Shown: one piece after another, positions 16,339-27,230 of the stretch
Numbering within the stretch: position 1 is the stretch's first letter
Layout: each line of letters opens with the position of its first letter
Assembly: GCF_000512355.1 (NCBI RefSeq)
Contig: NZ_CP004006.1
Location: forward strand, 342,501-406,500
Reading direction: 5' to 3'
DNA from: Legionella oakridgensis ATCC 33761 = DSM 21215
GTDB lineage: Bacteria > Pseudomonadota > Gammaproteobacteria > Legionellales > Legionellaceae
DNA length: 64,000 nt
Made by a program: the position numbers and the translations under genes
The notes under the pieces: model-generated
The model's database searches: none
Told to the model about the DNA's origin: nothing
The model's input: the letters and a program-made list of their open reading frames with translations, nothing else

Positions 16339-16875
16339 ATGCCAAGAAGAAGAGAAGTCCCAAAACGAGAAATTTTGCCTGATCCGAAACATCATAGCGA
16401 GTTATTGGCAAAATTCATCAATGTTTTAATGATTAGTGGAAAAAAATCCATTGCTGAAAAAATCACTTATGGAGCGCTTGCAATCATGGAAGAGCGCTTG
16501 AAGAAGTCAAGAAAATCTGACGATGAAAGCGGTGATGAAGGTGGCCATTCCTCTGCGGGCGGCTCAAGCCCTATTTTGCGGATTTTTGAACAAGCACTTG
16601 ATAATGTAAGGCCAACCGTTGAAGTGCGTTCCAGGCGTGTTGGCGGAGCTACCTACCAAGTACCAGTTGAAGTCCGTTTAGAGCGCAGTATCGCGCTGGG
16701 CATGCGTTGGATTGTACAAGCCGCTCGTTCACGTGGTGAAAAGGGTATGATGATGAGACTGGCTGGCGAACTTGTTGATGCTTATGAAACCAAAGGTTCG
16801 GCAGTGAAAAAACGCGAAGAGACTCATCGAATGGCAAAAGCAAACCAAGCGTTCGCCCATTTCAGATGGAATTAA
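16339..16875 (+). CDS. rpsG: 30S ribosomal protein S7, with internal acidic/serine-glycine insertion
   Basis: Assembly-nucleating protein of the small-subunit head; 178 aa, where about 156 is common. The N-terminus [17 protein letters not shown] and C-terminus [16 protein letters not shown] are standard. Between helices near residues 53-75 sits an extra low-complexity segment ([21 protein letters not shown]) before [12 protein letters not shown]. From memory Legionella pneumophila S7 has a similar insertion, so it appears to be a lineage trait rather than an error. Confidence 0.97.
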   Translation: MPRRREVPKREILPDPKHHSELLAKFINVLMISGKKSIAEKITYGALAIMEERLKKSRKSDDESGDEGGHSSAGGSSPILRIFEQALDNVRPTVEVRSRRVGGATYQVPVEVRLERSIALGMRWIVQAARSRGEKGMMMRLAGELVDAYETKGSAVKKREETHRMAKANQAFAHFRWN

Positions 16876-16890
16876 AGGGAGAGGTAGTCC

Positions 16891-18978
16891 GTGTCAACTA
16901 CACCATTAGAATTATATAGGAACATTGGTATTGCTGCACACGTTGATGCAGGAAAAACAACCACAACGGAGCGTGTGTTGTATTATACTGGTCGTTCCCA
17001 TAAAATCGGTGAGGTTCATGAAGGCGCTGCAACCATGGATTGGATGGTGCAAGAGCAAGAGCGCGGAATTACTATTACCTCTGCTGCGACGACCTGCTAC
17101 TGGTCAGGAATGGAAAAACAGTACAAGCCACATCGCATTAACATCATTGATACCCCAGGGCACGTCGATTTTATGATTGAAGTTGAACGTTCTCTTCGTG
17201 TGTTGGATGGGGCTATTGTTGTGTTTGATTCCGTATCAGGTGTTGAGCCACAGTCCGAAACGGTGTGGCGGCAATCTGACCGGTATGGCGTTCCGCGAAT
17301 TGTTTTTGTAAACAAAATGGATCGCATGGGCGCTAATTTTATGCGTGTAGTAAAGCAAATTAAAGAGCGTCTTGGCTCCAATCCTGTGGTTGTTCAATTA
17401 CCAATTGGAGCAGAAGAAGAGTTTAAAGGCGTTATTGATCTCATAAAAATGAAAGCAATTTATTGGGATGAAGAAAGCCGAGGAATGAAGTTTGAATACC
17501 AAGATATTCCAGATAATCTGCGTGGGCAGTGCGAAGAATTGCGCAATCAAATTATTGAAGCCGCTGCGGAAGACTCAGAAGAATTAATGGAAAAATATCT
17601 GGAAGGTGAGGCATTAACGGAAAGTGAAATTAAATCCGCTTTGCGTCGACGTACAATTAACAATGAAATTGTGCCTGTGTTTTGTGGTTCTGCGTTTAAA
17701 AACAAGGGCGTGCAAGCCGTCCTTGACGGAGTGGTTGATTATTTGCCATCTCCATTGGATGTTCCTCCAGTAAGAGGCATCAATGAAGCAGGCGAAGAGG
17801 CTTTTCGAAAAACATCATATGATGAGCCGTTTTCAGCACTTGCTTTTAAAATTGCCACCGACCCATTTGTTGGCACGTTGACTTATTTTCGGGTGTATTC
17901 AGGGGTATTAAAATCTGGTGATACCGTCTACAACCCGGTAAAAGATAAAAAAGAGCGAATTGGCCGATTGTTGCAGATGCATGCAAACGCAAGAGAAGAA
18001 ATTAAAGAAGTGCACGCCGGTGATATTGCTGCGGCGGTTGGCTTGAAAACGGTGACTACTGGAGACACTCTCTGCGATGTCAATTCGCTAATTACATTAG
18101 AAAAAATGGATTTTCCTGAGCCGGTAATAGCGGTTGCTGTTGAGCCAAAGACCAAGGCTGATCAAGAAAAATTATCGATTGCTTTAGGTAAGTTGGCGCA
18201 AGAAGATCCATCATTTAGAGTTCATACGGACGAGGAAAGTGGACAGACTATTATTCAAGGAATGGGTGAGCTACATCTTGAAATTATTGTTGACCGTTTG
18301 CGTCGTGAGTTTTTAGTTGAAGCCAATGTTGGCAAACCACAAGTTGCTTATCGTGAAACGTTGAAACGTACTGTTGAGCAAGAAGGCAAGTTTGTACGTC
18401 AATCTGGTGGTCGGGGTCAATATGGTCATGTCTGGCTTAAGATTGAGCCTAAACCAAGAGGTGAAGGCTACGAGTTCGTTAATGCTATCGTCGGCGGGGT
18501 TATACCTAAAGAATATATTCCTGCTGTTGATAAAGGTGTGCAAGAACAATTGCAGAATGGCGTTATTGCTGGCTATCCAGTCGTTGATGTTAAGGTTACT
18601 TTGTTTGATGGATCTTTCCATGAGGTAGATTCAAGTGAGATGGCGTTTAAGATAGCAGGCTCACAATGTTTCAAACAAGGTGCGCAAAAGGCCAGTCCTG
18701 TTTTACTTGAACCAATTATGAGTGTCGAAGTAGTTACTCCTGAAGATTACATGGGTGATGTCATGGGTGATTTGAGTCGACGTAGAGGTATGGTTCAAGG
18801 TATGGATGAATCTCCTGCCGGTCGTATTATTCGTGCGGAAGTGCCCCTTGCAGAAATGTTTGGGTATTCAACGGACTTACGATCTGCAACCCAGGGACGT
18901 GCAACCTATACGATGGAGTTTGCAAAATATGCCGAAGCCCCGGCAAATATAGCTGATGCAATTATCAAGAAACAATAA
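16891..18978 (+). CDS. fusA: Elongation factor G
   Basis: Translocation GTPase, 695 aa. G-domain motifs [21 protein letters not shown] and NKMD are visible, followed by domains II-V including the GMGELHLEI segment. GTG start with GGGAGAGG upstream. It is in the str operon between rpsG and tuf copy 2. Confidence 0.98.
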   Translation: MSTTPLELYRNIGIAAHVDAGKTTTTERVLYYTGRSHKIGEVHEGAATMDWMVQEQERGITITSAATTCYWSGMEKQYKPHRINIIDTPGHVDFMIEVERSLRVLDGAIVVFDSVSGVEPQSETVWRQSDRYGVPRIVFVNKMDRMGANFMRVVKQIKERLGSNPVVVQLPIGAEEEFKGVIDLIKMKAIYWDEESRGMKFEYQDIPDNLRGQCEELRNQIIEAAAEDSEELMEKYLEGEALTESEIKSALRRRTINNEIVPVFCGSAFKNKGVQAVLDGVVDYLPSPLDVPPVRGINEAGEEAFRKTSYDEPFSALAFKIATDPFVGTLTYFRVYSGVLKSGDTVYNPVKDKKERIGRLLQMHANAREEIKEVHAGDIAAAVGLKTVTTGDTLCDVNSLITLEKMDFPEPVIAVAVEPKTKADQEKLSIALGKLAQEDPSFRVHTDEESGQTIIQGMGELHLEIIVDRLRREFLVEANVGKPQVAYRETLKRTVEQEGKFVRQSGGRGQYGHVWLKIEPKPRGEGYEFVNAIVGGVIPKEYIPAVDKGVQEQLQNGVIAGYPVVDVKVTLFDGSFHEVDSSEMAFKIAGSQCFKQGAQKASPVLLEPIMSVEVVTPEDYMGDVMGDLSRRRGMVQGMDESPAGRIIRAEVPLAEMFGYSTDLRSATQGRATYTMEFAKYAEAPANIADAIIKKQ

Positions 18979-18995
18979 ATTAAAGAGGTACTAAA

Positions 18996-20186
18996 ATGGC
19001 GAAGGAAAAATTTGAGCGAAAGAAGCCACACGTGAATGTGGGGACGATTGGTCACGTTGACCATGGTAAGACGACCCTGACGGCGGCGATTACGACGATT
19101 ATGGCGAAGAAATATGGCGGTACAGCGAAAGCCTATGATCAAATTGATGCGGCGCCAGAAGAAAGAGAACGTGGGATTACGATTTCCACGGCGCATGTGG
19201 AGTACGAATCAGCTGCTCGCCATTATGCACACGTAGACTGTCCTGGACATGCGGATTATGTGAAGAACATGATTACTGGTGCGGCACAAATGGATGGAGC
19301 GATATTAGTTGTATCTGCAGCGGATGGTCCGATGCCACAAACCCGCGAGCATATTTTGTTGTCACGACAAGTTGGTGTTCCTTATATTGTTGTGTTTTTA
19401 AACAAGGCTGACATGGTTGATGATCCTGAATTGTTAGAACTTGTTGAGATGGAAGTACGTGACTTGTTGAGCTCCTATGAGTTTCCTGGCGATGACATTC
19501 CGATTGTTGTTGGTTCGGCTTTGAAAGCGCTGGAAGGCGATACGAGTGACATTGGTATGGCAGCGATTGAGAAGCTGGTTGAGACGATGGATTCATATAT
19601 TCCTGAGCCAGTTCGTAATATTGACAAGAGCTTCTTGTTGCCGATTGAAGATGTGTTCTCAATTTCTGGACGCGGTACGGTTGTTACTGGGCGCGTTGAA
19701 AGCGGAATTATTAAAGTTGGTGAAGAAGTTGAGATTGTTGGAATTCGTGATACGGTGAAGACGACGTGCACGGGTGTTGAGATGTTCCGTAAGTTGCTTG
19801 ACGAAGGCCGCGCTGGTGATAACGTTGGAGTGCTGTTACGTGGCACGAAGCGTGATGAAGTTGAGCGTGGGCAAGTATTAGCTAAGCCGGGCAGCATCAA
19901 GCCACACACGAAGTTTGAAGCAGAAGTGTATGTTTTATCTAAAGATGAAGGTGGACGTCATACTCCATTCTTTAATGGCTATCGTCCACAGTTTTATTTT
20001 AGAACGACGGACGTAACGGGAACTTGCGAGCTTCCGGAAGGTACGGAGATGGTCATGCCTGGTGATAATGTTCAAATGCTTGTCAGCTTACATGCACCTA
20101 TTGCGATGGATGAAGGGTTGCGTTTTGCGATTCGCGAAGGCGGTCGTACTGTAGGCGCAGGTGTTGTCGCCAAAATTATTGAGTAA
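18996..20186 (+). CDS. tuf: Elongation factor Tu, copy 2
   Basis: The str-operon (tufA position) EF-Tu, 396 aa, with a protein sequence identical to copy 1 at 2578-3768. The DNA differs by eye only at three silent positions (19502, 20114, 20177). Upstream sequences differ (here AAAGAGG before ATG), so identity is confined to the coding region, a sign of recent gene conversion between the copies. rpsJ begins 5 bases after its stop. Confidence 0.98.
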   Translation: MAKEKFERKKPHVNVGTIGHVDHGKTTLTAAITTIMAKKYGGTAKAYDQIDAAPEERERGITISTAHVEYESAARHYAHVDCPGHADYVKNMITGAAQMDGAILVVSAADGPMPQTREHILLSRQVGVPYIVVFLNKADMVDDPELLELVEMEVRDLLSSYEFPGDDIPIVVGSALKALEGDTSDIGMAAIEKLVETMDSYIPEPVRNIDKSFLLPIEDVFSISGRGTVVTGRVESGIIKVGEEVEIVGIRDTVKTTCTGVEMFRKLLDEGRAGDNVGVLLRGTKRDEVERGQVLAKPGSIKPHTKFEAEVYVLSKDEGGRHTPFFNGYRPQFYFRTTDVTGTCELPEGTEMVMPGDNVQMLVSLHAPIAMDEGLRFAIREGGRTVGAGVVAKIIE

Positions 20187-20191
20187 TAAAA

Positions 20192-20509
20192 ATGAGCAAT
20201 AGTCAAAATATTAAAATCCGTCTCAAATCATTCGACCATCGTATGATAGATGCTTCAACACGAGAAATTGTAGATACGGCTAAACGTACTGGCGCACAAA
20301 TTCGTGGGCCAATACCATTGCCAATGAAAAAAGAGAAGTTTACTGTGCTGACCTCGCCTCATGTTAATAAAGATGCACGTGATCAATATGAATTGCGTAC
20401 GCATAAGCGGCTGGTTGTTATTGTAAATCCTACCGAAAAGACAGTTGATGCATTAATGAAACTGGATCTGGCAGCCGGCGTGGATGTTCAGATTAGCCTG
20501 GATGACTAG
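20192..20509 (+). CDS. rpsJ: 30S ribosomal protein S10
   Basis: Ribosomal protein S10 (NusE), also part of the transcription antitermination complex; 105 aa. It shows [31 protein letters not shown] and the [19 protein letters not shown] loop. It starts 5 bases after tuf, so no separate S10 promoter or long S10 leader is present and the str and S10 operons are joined. Confidence 0.97.
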   Translation: MSNSQNIKIRLKSFDHRMIDASTREIVDTAKRTGAQIRGPIPLPMKKEKFTVLTSPHVNKDARDQYELRTHKRLVVIVNPTEKTVDALMKLDLAAGVDVQISLDD

Positions 20510-20546
20510 GCGGGTGAACGCTGAAAATTAAAGAGAGGGTGTTGCA

Positions 20547-21191
20547 ATGATCGGTTTATTAGGCCGTAAAATCGGCATGACACGCGTGTTTACAGAAGAA
20601 GGAAAAACAATTCCTGTTTCAGTGGTTGAAATAGTGCCAAACCGCGTTTCACAAATAAAAAGCATTGAAGTTGATGGTTATAATGCGATCCAACTGACTG
20701 GTGGTAATAAAGCGGCAAGTCGCGTTAGTAAGCCTATGGCTGGGCATTTCGCAAAGGCAGAAATTGAAGCCGGTGATATGCTCTGTGAATTCCGTTTGGA
20801 CGATTTGGAACAGTATTCTGTCGGTCAAGTTATTGCTGTTGGCGATGTATTCAATGAAGGTGAGTACGTGGATGTTGCTGCCATATCCAAAGGTAAAGGA
20901 TTTGCTGGCACGGTGAAAAGACATAATTTCAGAACACAAGATGCGACCCATGGTAATTCACGCTCGCACCGTGTACCTGGCTCAATTGGACAGAACCAGT
21001 CACCAGGCCGTGTATTTAAAGGGAAAAAAATGGCCGGGCAACTTGGAAATAAGCGCTGTACGACTCAATCCTTGGAATTAGTCCGCGTCGATAAAGATCG
21101 TAATCTGCTTTTGATCAAAGGTGCGATTCCTGGTGCCCCAGGCGCAAGAGTTGAAGTAAAGCCTGCAGTTAAAAGGCAAGAAAGGGGTTAA
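20547..21191 (+). CDS. rplC: 50S ribosomal protein L3
   Basis: Early-assembly 23S-binding protein, 214 aa. N-terminal [15 protein letters not shown], the central [13 protein letters not shown] and the extension [21 protein letters not shown] reaching toward the peptidyl-transferase centre are all recognised. ATG with AGAGAGGG upstream. Confidence 0.97.
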   Translation: MIGLLGRKIGMTRVFTEEGKTIPVSVVEIVPNRVSQIKSIEVDGYNAIQLTGGNKAASRVSKPMAGHFAKAEIEAGDMLCEFRLDDLEQYSVGQVIAVGDVFNEGEYVDVAAISKGKGFAGTVKRHNFRTQDATHGNSRSHRVPGSIGQNQSPGRVFKGKKMAGQLGNKRCTTQSLELVRVDKDRNLLLIKGAIPGAPGARVEVKPAVKRQERG

Positions 21192-21193
21192 CC

Positions 21194-21799
21194 ATGCAAT
21201 TAGTGACGAAAGATACAAATTCTGAGATTACAGTCAATGATGCTGTCTTTTCATATGATTATAATGAAGGTTTAATTCATCAAGCCGTTGTGGCCTTCAT
21301 GAATAAGGCACGTTCTGGTAATAGTGCCCAAAAAACACGATCTGAAGTAAGTGGCGGTGGCAAAAAGCCTTGGAATCAGAAAGGAACCGGACGAGCAAGA
21401 GCTGGTACTATTCGCAGCCCATTATGGCGTTCAGGCGGTGTGACTTTTGCTTCAAAAAAACGAGATTATTCACAAAAAATTAATAAAAAAATGTACAAAC
21501 GCGCATTGCGTAGTATAATCTCCGAGCTCAACCGCAATGGAAGTCTGATTGTTGTCAGTGACTTTCAGTGTTCATCCTTAAAAACCAAGGATTTTATTAG
21601 TAAGATGGCGGATTTGCAGCTTACGAATGCATTGGTTGTTATGAAAGAAGTCGGTGAGTTTGAATATTTGGCTTCACGCAATCTTATAGATTTTGACGTC
21701 TGTGATGTCACTGGCTTGGACCCAGTAGCGCTGTTGCGATTTGAAAACGTTGTGATGACTGAAGAAGCCATTAAACAATTAGAGGAGCAGTTACAATGA
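21194..21799 (+). CDS. rplD: 50S ribosomal protein L4
   Basis: Ribosomal protein lining the exit tunnel, 201 aa. The long internal loop with [25 protein letters not shown] is conserved and looks wild type. In E. coli L4 also represses the S10 operon; the short leader here leaves that regulation uncertain. Its stop overlaps the rplW start (ATGA). Confidence 0.97.
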   Translation: MQLVTKDTNSEITVNDAVFSYDYNEGLIHQAVVAFMNKARSGNSAQKTRSEVSGGGKKPWNQKGTGRARAGTIRSPLWRSGGVTFASKKRDYSQKINKKMYKRALRSIISELNRNGSLIVVSDFQCSSLKTKDFISKMADLQLTNALVVMKEVGEFEYLASRNLIDFDVCDVTGLDPVALLRFENVVMTEEAIKQLEEQLQ

Positions 21800-22091
21800 A
21801 TCCTGAACGGTTAATAATGGTTCTTCGTGAACCGCATACCTCTGAAAAAGCAACCATTATGGCTGAGCGGTTTAAGCAATTTACATTTAAAGTATTGAGA
21901 ACAGCGACTAAGGGAGAAGTAAAGCAAGCTGTTGAACAGATGTTTAATGTGAAAGTCAAAAGTGTATCTGTCATCAATGTTAAAGGAAAAGTAAACGTTT
22001 CCGTCAACTGAATGGTAAACGCAGTGACTGGAAAAAAGCATTTGTTTCCTTGCAGCCAGGGTATGACATCGACTTCACTGTGACAGAATAA
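21796..22091 (+). CDS. rplW: 50S ribosomal protein L23, frame broken by one base
   Basis: L23 sits at the tunnel exit and docks trigger factor and SRP. The first 68 or so codons are in frame ([30 protein letters not shown]). The frame then stops at 22011. Adding one A to the AAA at 21993-21995 gives [20 protein letters not shown] and a natural stop at 22091, total 98 aa. This is the only break outside a run of six or more bases. Probably a sequence error in an intact gene. Confidence 0.92.
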
Positions 22092-22106
22092 GAAAGGCGA
22101 ATAAAG

Positions 22107-22934
22107 ATGGCATTATTAAAATCAAAACCAACATCACCGGGTAAACGGGGTGAACTGCGAGTAGTTCATCACCATATTCATAAAGGAAAACCGCATTCAG
22201 CTTTAATTGAAAAGCTAAATAAAACTGGTGGAAGAAATAATCAGGGCAGAATTACTGTTCGTCACATTGGTGGTGGTGCTCGAAGCCATTATCGCCTGGT
22301 TGATTTTAAGCGTAATAAAGATGGCATAGAAGCGAGAGTTGAGCGGATAGAATATGATCCAAACCGTTCAGCGTTGATAGCACTGCTCGTTTATAAAGAC
22401 GGTGAGCGACGATATATCATTGCGCCAGCTGGATTAAAACAAGGCGATGTAGTCATCAGTGGTGAGGAGTCTCCAATTTCCAACGGGAATTGTCTCCCTT
22501 TAAAAAATATTCCGCTCGGAACAACCATCCATGGTGTTGAACTCAAACCAGGCAAAGGTGCGCAATTATTGCGTAGCGCTGGATGCAGCGGTCAAATCGT
22601 AGCAAAAGAAGGTCTTTATTCAACCATTAAGCTCCGTTCTGGTGAAATGAGAAAAGTTTTATCTAGTTGTCGTGCGGTTATTGGTGAAGTGAGTAATAGT
22701 GAACATAACCTTCGTTCTCTTGGGAAAGCAGGAGCTACAAGATGGCGAGGCATACGGCCTACCGTGCGTGGTGTTGCAATGAACCCTGTTGACCATCCGC
22801 ATGGTGGTGGGGAAGGTAGAACTTCAGGCGGCCGTCATCCAGTAACCCCATGGGGTATCCCAACGAAAGGTTATAAAACAAGAACGAATAAGCGAACGGA
22901 TAAGTTTATTACTAGACGACGTAAGAAAAAATAA
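22107..22934 (+). CDS. rplB: 50S ribosomal protein L2
   Basis: Essential for subunit joining and peptidyl transfer, 275 aa. It shows [19 protein letters not shown] and the C-terminal [19 protein letters not shown], with the universally conserved histidine near the peptidyl-transferase centre. In the S10 part of the superoperon. Confidence 0.98.
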   Translation: MALLKSKPTSPGKRGELRVVHHHIHKGKPHSALIEKLNKTGGRNNQGRITVRHIGGGARSHYRLVDFKRNKDGIEARVERIEYDPNRSALIALLVYKDGERRYIIAPAGLKQGDVVISGEESPISNGNCLPLKNIPLGTTIHGVELKPGKGAQLLRSAGCSGQIVAKEGLYSTIKLRSGEMRKVLSSCRAVIGEVSNSEHNLRSLGKAGATRWRGIRPTVRGVAMNPVDHPHGGGEGRTSGGRHPVTPWGIPTKGYKTRTNKRTDKFITRRRKKK

Positions 22935-22954
22935 TTAGTTAAGAGGATATCAAA

Positions 22955-23233
22955 GTGGCGCGTTCTATAAGAAAAGGTCCTTTTGTTGATCATCATTTAC
23001 TGGCTAAAGTTGAAGCTGCGGTTGCATCTAAGTCAAAAAAGCCAATTAAAACTTGGTCGCGACGTTCAACAATCGTTCCTGAAATGATCGATTTGACCAT
23101 AGCCGTTCATAACGGACGAGATCATGTTCCGGTGTTTATCACCGATAATATGGTTGGTCATAAATTAGGTGAGTTTGCCATGACTCGAACATTTAAAGGC
23201 CATGCTGGTGACAGAAAGGCCAAGGGTAAATAA
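22955..23233 (+). CDS. rpsS: 30S ribosomal protein S19
   Basis: Head protein of the small subunit paired with S13, 92 aa. Signature [15 protein letters not shown] and [16 protein letters not shown] start with AAGAGGA upstream. Nine bases separate it from rplV. Confidence 0.97.
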   Translation: MARSIRKGPFVDHHLLAKVEAAVASKSKKPIKTWSRRSTIVPEMIDLTIAVHNGRDHVPVFITDNMVGHKLGEFAMTRTFKGHAGDRKAKGK

Positions 23234-23242
23234 GAGGCAGCG

Positions 23243-23578
23243 ATGGAAGTTACAGCTAGATTAAAAAATGCCCCTTTATCAGCACAAAAGGGCAGACTGG
23301 TTGCAGATATGATTCGTAATATGAACGTTTCAAATGCAGTCAATGTCCTTAAATTTACTCCCAAAAAGGGCGCTCAATTGATGCTGAAATTATTAGAATC
23401 TGCAATTGCTAATGCAGAAAATAATAATGGTGCAGACATCGACGAATTAAAAGTAGGTATGGTATGTGTGGATGAAGCGGCAACGCTTAAGCGCATTCGT
23501 GCCCGTGCCAAAGGGCGTGCGAACAGAATTTCTAAGCGCACATGTCATATCACCATTAAAGTGTCTGATGAGGAATAG
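23243..23578 (+). CDS. rplV: 50S ribosomal protein L22
   Basis: Exit-tunnel protein, 111 aa. The long beta-hairpin tip carrying [14 protein letters not shown] looks normal, with no macrolide-resistance type insertion or deletion. Its stop is two bases before rpsC. Confidence 0.97.
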   Translation: MEVTARLKNAPLSAQKGRLVADMIRNMNVSNAVNVLKFTPKKGAQLMLKLLESAIANAENNNGADIDELKVGMVCVDEAATLKRIRARAKGRANRISKRTCHITIKVSDEE

Positions 23579-23580
23579 CA

Positions 23581-24237
23581 ATGGGACAAAAAGTTAACCC
23601 AATTGGTATACGTTTAGGTATTGTTAAAGATTGGAATTCTAAATGGTTTGCAAGCAAAAATTATGCACAATTGCTGAATCAGGATATTAATCTCCGTAAG
23701 GAACTGAAAAGTAAGCTAATGTCTGCTGCTGTAAGTCGAATCCAAATAGAACGCCCTGCAAACAATGCTGTGGTAACAATCTATTCTGCAAGACCAGGCG
23801 TTATTATCGGCAAAAAAGGTGGTGGTATTGAGTCATTACGAGCTGAGATTTCTGCAAAACTTGAAGTTCCTGTGCATCTCAATATAGAAGAAGTACGAAA
23901 ACCTGAACTTGATGCAACACTTGTTGCTGAAGGAATAGCTCAACAATTAGAACAACGTGTTATGTTTAGACGAGCTATGAAACGTGCGGTAACCTCTGCT
24001 TTAAAAGCAGGCGCCAAAGGTATTAAGATTTGTGTTAGTGGCCGACTTGGTGGAGCCGAAATTGCTCGTAGTGAGTGGTACCGTGAAGGTCGTGTTCCTT
24101 TGCATACATTTCGTGCTGATATTGATTATGGTACGGCTGAGTCAAAAACCACCTATGGAATCATTGGTGTCAAAGTCTGGATCTTCAAGGGTGAAAATGT
24201 ACCTCAGAAGAGCCGTAACAGCGACACGACCAAGTGA
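23581..24237 (+). CDS. rpsC: 30S ribosomal protein S3
   Basis: mRNA-entry protein with helicase function, 218 aa. It has [14 protein letters not shown], the KH-domain GXXG equivalent ([17 protein letters not shown]), and the C-terminal [20 protein letters not shown]. The short basic tail ends at 24237. Confidence 0.97.
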   Translation: MGQKVNPIGIRLGIVKDWNSKWFASKNYAQLLNQDINLRKELKSKLMSAAVSRIQIERPANNAVVTIYSARPGVIIGKKGGGIESLRAEISAKLEVPVHLNIEEVRKPELDATLVAEGIAQQLEQRVMFRRAMKRAVTSALKAGAKGIKICVSGRLGGAEIARSEWYREGRVPLHTFRADIDYGTAESKTTYGIIGVKVWIFKGENVPQKSRNSDTTK

Positions 24238-24253
24238 GTGAGGATTTACAATT

Positions 24254-24667
24254 ATGTTACAGCCAAAACGTACTAAATATCGTAAACAAATGAAAGGCCG
24301 GAATCGCGGACTTGCACAACGAGGCTCAAAAATTAGCTTTGGTGAGTTTGGTTTAAAGGCGATAGAAAGAGGCCGTTTAACCGCGCGCCAAATAGAAGCT
24401 GCAAGGCGGACGATGACACGTCACATCAAGCGTGGTGGGAAAATATGGATTCGTGTATTTCCCGACAAACCAATTACTCAAAAACCTTTGGAAGTGCGAC
24501 AAGGGAAAGGAAAGGGTAACGTTGAATATTGGGTGGCTCAAATTCAGCCAGGCAAAGTACTTTTTGAAATGGAAGGTGTAAGCAAAGAGCTTGCTATAGA
24601 GGCGTTTGATTTGGCTAAAGCCAAGCTTCCTTTCAAGGTGGCATTTGAAGAGCGTAAGGTGATGTAA
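24254..24667 (+). CDS. rplP: 50S ribosomal protein L16
   Basis: Contacts A-site tRNA, 137 aa. Starts [17 protein letters not shown] and contains [19 protein letters not shown] and the [12 protein letters not shown] loop including the arginine that is hydroxylated in many bacteria. Overlaps the start of rpmC by one base (TAATG). Confidence 0.97.
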   Translation: MLQPKRTKYRKQMKGRNRGLAQRGSKISFGEFGLKAIERGRLTARQIEAARRTMTRHIKRGGKIWIRVFPDKPITQKPLEVRQGKGKGNVEYWVAQIQPGKVLFEMEGVSKELAIEAFDLAKAKLPFKVAFEERKVM

Positions 24668-24873
24668 TGAAAGATAATAACGAACTAAGAAAGATGACAA
24701 TAGATGAATTGCAAAACGAATTACTTTCATTGCGTAAGCAACAATTCAATATGCGTTTAAAAAAGGCAAGTGGTACATTGGATAAGACTCATCTTGTGCG
24801 CCAAGTACGCCGCGCAATTGCAAAAATTAAAACAATTATGACTGAAAAGGCAGGAAATAGTGATGTCAAATAG
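24667..24873 (+). CDS. rpmC: 50S ribosomal protein L29
   Basis: Small helical protein near the tunnel exit, 68 aa. Motif [21 protein letters not shown] and [16 protein letters not shown] match the family. It has a few extra residues at the N-terminus compared with E. coli (63 aa). It overlaps rpsQ slightly. Confidence 0.95.
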   Translation: MKDNNELRKMTIDELQNELLSLRKQQFNMRLKKASGTLDKTHLVRQVRRAIAKIKTIMTEKAGNSDVK

Positions 24874-25114
24874 TGAGACAAATGCCAGAACAGTAGTGGG
24901 AAAAGTTATCAGCGATAAAATGCAAAAGACTATTGTTGTTATGGTAGAGCGAACTGTTAAGCACCCCAAGTACGGAAAAATGATTAAGCGTCGTACAAAG
25001 TTGCATGCTCATGATGAAAATCAAATTTCCAAAATAGGTAATACAGTTAAAATTCGTGAGACCAGACCTTTGTCTAAAACAAAGACTTGGGAACTTGTCG
25101 AAGTAATTTCCTGA
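24863..25114 (+). CDS. rpsQ: 30S ribosomal protein S17
   Basis: 16S-binding OB-fold protein. I use ATG 24863 (83 aa), which has AGGA 7 bases upstream, rather than the GTG at 24860. The conserved [18 protein letters not shown] and [19 protein letters not shown] are visible. It is the last S10-group gene; a 90-base gap with a promoter and a hairpin follows. Confidence 0.96.
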   Translation: MSNSETNARTVVGKVISDKMQKTIVVMVERTVKHPKYGKMIKRRTKLHAHDENQISKIGNTVKIRETRPLSKTKTWELVEVIS

Positions 25115-25133
25115 TTTTAGTGATTTGATGCCC

Positions 25134-25162
25134 TTTTAAAAAACCAGTAAGGCTGATATAAT
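25134..25162 (+). promoter_or_regulatory. Candidate spc-operon promoter
   Basis: A perfect -10 TATAAT (25157-25162) with a weak -35 TTTTAA (25134-25139) at 17-base spacing, in the 90-base gap between rpsQ and rplN, where the E. coli spc promoter also lies. The -10 falls inside a hairpin, so promoter and terminator signals overlap. Confidence 0.55.
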
Positions 25163-25175
25163 CAGCAGCCTTTTT
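25151..25175 (+). terminator. Hairpin with T-run in the S10/spc gap
   Basis: GCTGAT (25153-25158) pairs with ATCAGC (25161-25166), followed by AGCC and TTTTT (25171-25175). It is a weak Rho-independent terminator or attenuator that could reduce read-through from the S10 group into the spc group. It contains the TATAAT of the candidate promoter. Confidence 0.5.
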
Positions 25176-25203
25176 CTGGTCAAAATTAGATCTGGAGAAT
25201 GAA

Positions 25204-25569
25204 ATGATACAAATGCAGACCGTGCTCGACGTTGCGGATAATAGCGGCGCGCGCAAAGTAATGTGTATCAAGGTGCTTGGCGGCTCGCACAGGCGATATG
25301 CCCGCGTGGGTGATGTTATAAAAGTTAGCGTGAAAGAAGCGATTCCGCGCAGCAAAGTAAAAAAAGGTGCCGTGATGAATGCTGTCGTCGTGCGCACCAG
25401 TCAAGGTGTCCGTCGAGATGATGGCTCACTTATACGGTTTGATGGAAATGCGGCTGTGCTTTTAAACAACCAATATGAACCAATTGGGACTCGAATATTC
25501 GGGCCGGTGACGCGTGAGCTAAGAGAGCGATTTATGAAAATCATATCTCTCGCTGCTGAAGTATTATGA
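25204..25569 (+). CDS. rplN: 50S ribosomal protein L14
   Basis: Subunit-interface protein, 121 aa. Signature [21 protein letters not shown] and [26 protein letters not shown] with TCTGGAG upstream. First gene of the spc group. Confidence 0.98.
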   Translation: MIQMQTVLDVADNSGARKVMCIKVLGGSHRRYARVGDVIKVSVKEAIPRSKVKKGAVMNAVVVRTSQGVRRDDGSLIRFDGNAAVLLNNQYEPIGTRIFGPVTRELRERFMKIISLAAEVL

Positions 25570-25582
25570 GAAGGATTGTGTT

Positions 25583-25909
25583 ATGAAACGCATTAGAAAA
25601 GGCGATACGGTTATAGTCATTGCCGGTAAAAGCAAAAATCATGTGGGCAAAGTCATACGTGTGATCGATGGCAAGGTTGTCGTTGAAGGTGCAAATTTAA
25701 TCAAAAAACATGTTAAGCCTAATCCACAGCTAAACCAAAAAGGCGGAATTATTTCTAAGGAAGCTCCTTTGGATGTATCCAATGTGGCTTTATATAATCC
25801 CGCAACGAAAAAAGCGGATAGAGTTGGATTCAAATTTCTTGAAAAAGATGGCGGCAAATACAAGGTAAGATATTTTAAATCCAATAATGAAGTAGTTGAC
25901 CTTGTTTAA
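25583..25909 (+). CDS. rplX: 50S ribosomal protein L24
   Basis: Assembly initiator with a KOW motif ([21 protein letters not shown]), 108 aa. Conserved [22 protein letters not shown] with AGAAGGA upstream. Confidence 0.97.
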   Translation: MKRIRKGDTVIVIAGKSKNHVGKVIRVIDGKVVVEGANLIKKHVKPNPQLNQKGGIISKEAPLDVSNVALYNPATKKADRVGFKFLEKDGGKYKVRYFKSNNEVVDLV

Positions 25910-25923
25910 TTTAGGTGACGGAA

Positions 25924-26475
25924 ATGGCTAGATTGAAAGATTTTTATAATAAAGAAGTAGTCGGAATGATGATGAAGAAGTTCGGCTACAAGAGTGTCAT
26001 GCAAGTGCCGAGAATTAAAAAAATAACACTGAATATGGGTGTTGGAGAAGCGGTCGGTGATAAAAAAGTAATGAATTTTGCTTTAGAAGACATGACGAGA
26101 ATTGCTGGTCAAAAACCTGTTGTTACTGCAGCAAAAAAATCTATTGCTGGTTTTAAAATTCGTGAAGGATGGCCAGTTGGATGTAAAGTAACTCTTCGCA
26201 ATTATCGGATGTACGAATTTTTGGATCGGTTAATCACTGTTGCTCTGCCAAGGGTTAGAGATTTCCGTGGATTGAATCCAAAATCATTTGATGGCACAGG
26301 TAATTATAGCATGGGCATCCATGAACAAATCGTATTTCCTGAAATTGATTTTGATAAAATTGACGGTATTCGCGGTTTGGATATATGCATAACAACAAGT
26401 GCTAAAACCAATGAAGAAGCAAAAGCGTTATTGGAAGCTTTTAATCTTCCTTTAAGAGATAGAGACAGAAAATAA
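25924..26475 (+). CDS. rplE: 50S ribosomal protein L5
   Basis: Binds 5S rRNA and P-site tRNA. ATG at 25924 gives 183 aa with AGGTGA 5 bases upstream; a GTG at 25915 would add three residues and is less likely. Motifs: [39 protein letters not shown] and the [15 protein letters not shown] segment. Confidence 0.97.
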   Translation: MARLKDFYNKEVVGMMMKKFGYKSVMQVPRIKKITLNMGVGEAVGDKKVMNFALEDMTRIAGQKPVVTAAKKSIAGFKIREGWPVGCKVTLRNYRMYEFLDRLITVALPRVRDFRGLNPKSFDGTGNYSMGIHEQIVFPEIDFDKIDGIRGLDICITTSAKTNEEAKALLEAFNLPLRDRDRK

Positions 26476-26488
26476 GAAGGGTAATATT

Positions 26489-26791
26489 GTGGCTAAAAAA
26501 TCAATTATAGCACGTGAAAGTAAAAAAGGCCGGTTGGTAGATAAATATCGAACTCGAAGAGCTGAGCTAAAAGAAATCATTAAGTCATCCAGTGATTTTG
26601 ATACCATTATGGCAGCGCAGGCTAAATTGGCTAAATTACCTGTTAATTCAAATCCTGTTCGACATACGACGCGCTGCCAGCAATGTGGAAGGCCACATGC
26701 GGTTTATCGTAAATTTGGACTTTGCAGGATTTGCTTGCGCCAGCAGTTAATGACTGGAAACGTCACTGGTGGTAGAAAGTCCAGCTGGTAA
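26489..26791 (+). CDS. rpsN: 30S ribosomal protein S14 (zinc-free type)
   Basis: Head protein, 100 aa, the long form that usually lacks a full CXXC-CXXC zinc ribbon. Here the C-terminal part reads [23 protein letters not shown], so two CXXC pairs (four cysteines) are in fact present in the long-form context. GTG start with AGAAGGG upstream. Confidence 0.96.
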   Translation: MAKKSIIARESKKGRLVDKYRTRRAELKEIIKSSSDFDTIMAAQAKLAKLPVNSNPVRHTTRCQQCGRPHAVYRKFGLCRICLRQQLMTGNVTGGRKSSW

Positions 26792-26817
26792 AAACTATTA
26801 TTCATTGGAGAACAATT

Positions 26818-27213
26818 GTGAGTATGCATGATCCAGTTGCAGATATGCTGACCCGAATACGGAATGGCCAGCAAGCCAAGCATCAAGCTGTAACAATGAT
26901 GTCGTCGAATTTAAAAGAAGAGATTGCACGGGTATTAAAAGAAGAAGGCTATATCGTTGGATATTCTGTTGAACAACGTGAGAATAATAAAAAGGAAATT
27001 ACTGTACAGCTTAAGTATTATCATGGGAAACCAGTAATTGAACGAATTCAGCGCATTAGTCGCCCAGGGTTAAGAGTTTATAAGTCAGTAAAAGCATTAT
27101 CTCCTGTGCCAGGTTTTGGAATTGCAATTTTGTCAACTTCTAAAGGTGTGATGACTCATATTGCGGCAAAACAAAATGGGATAGGTGGCGAGCTTATTTG
27201 TGAAGTGGCGTAA
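26818..27213 (+). CDS. rpsH: 30S ribosomal protein S8
   Basis: 16S central-domain binding protein and, in E. coli, translational repressor of the spc operon; 131 aa from GTG ([17 protein letters not shown]), preceded by GGAG. C-terminus [16 protein letters not shown] and GGELICEVA is conserved. Confidence 0.97.
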   Translation: MSMHDPVADMLTRIRNGQQAKHQAVTMMSSNLKEEIARVLKEEGYIVGYSVEQRENNKKEITVQLKYYHGKPVIERIQRISRPGLRVYKSVKALSPVPGFGIAILSTSKGVMTHIAAKQNGIGGELICEVA

Positions 27214-27230
27214 TACAAACGAGGATAAAT

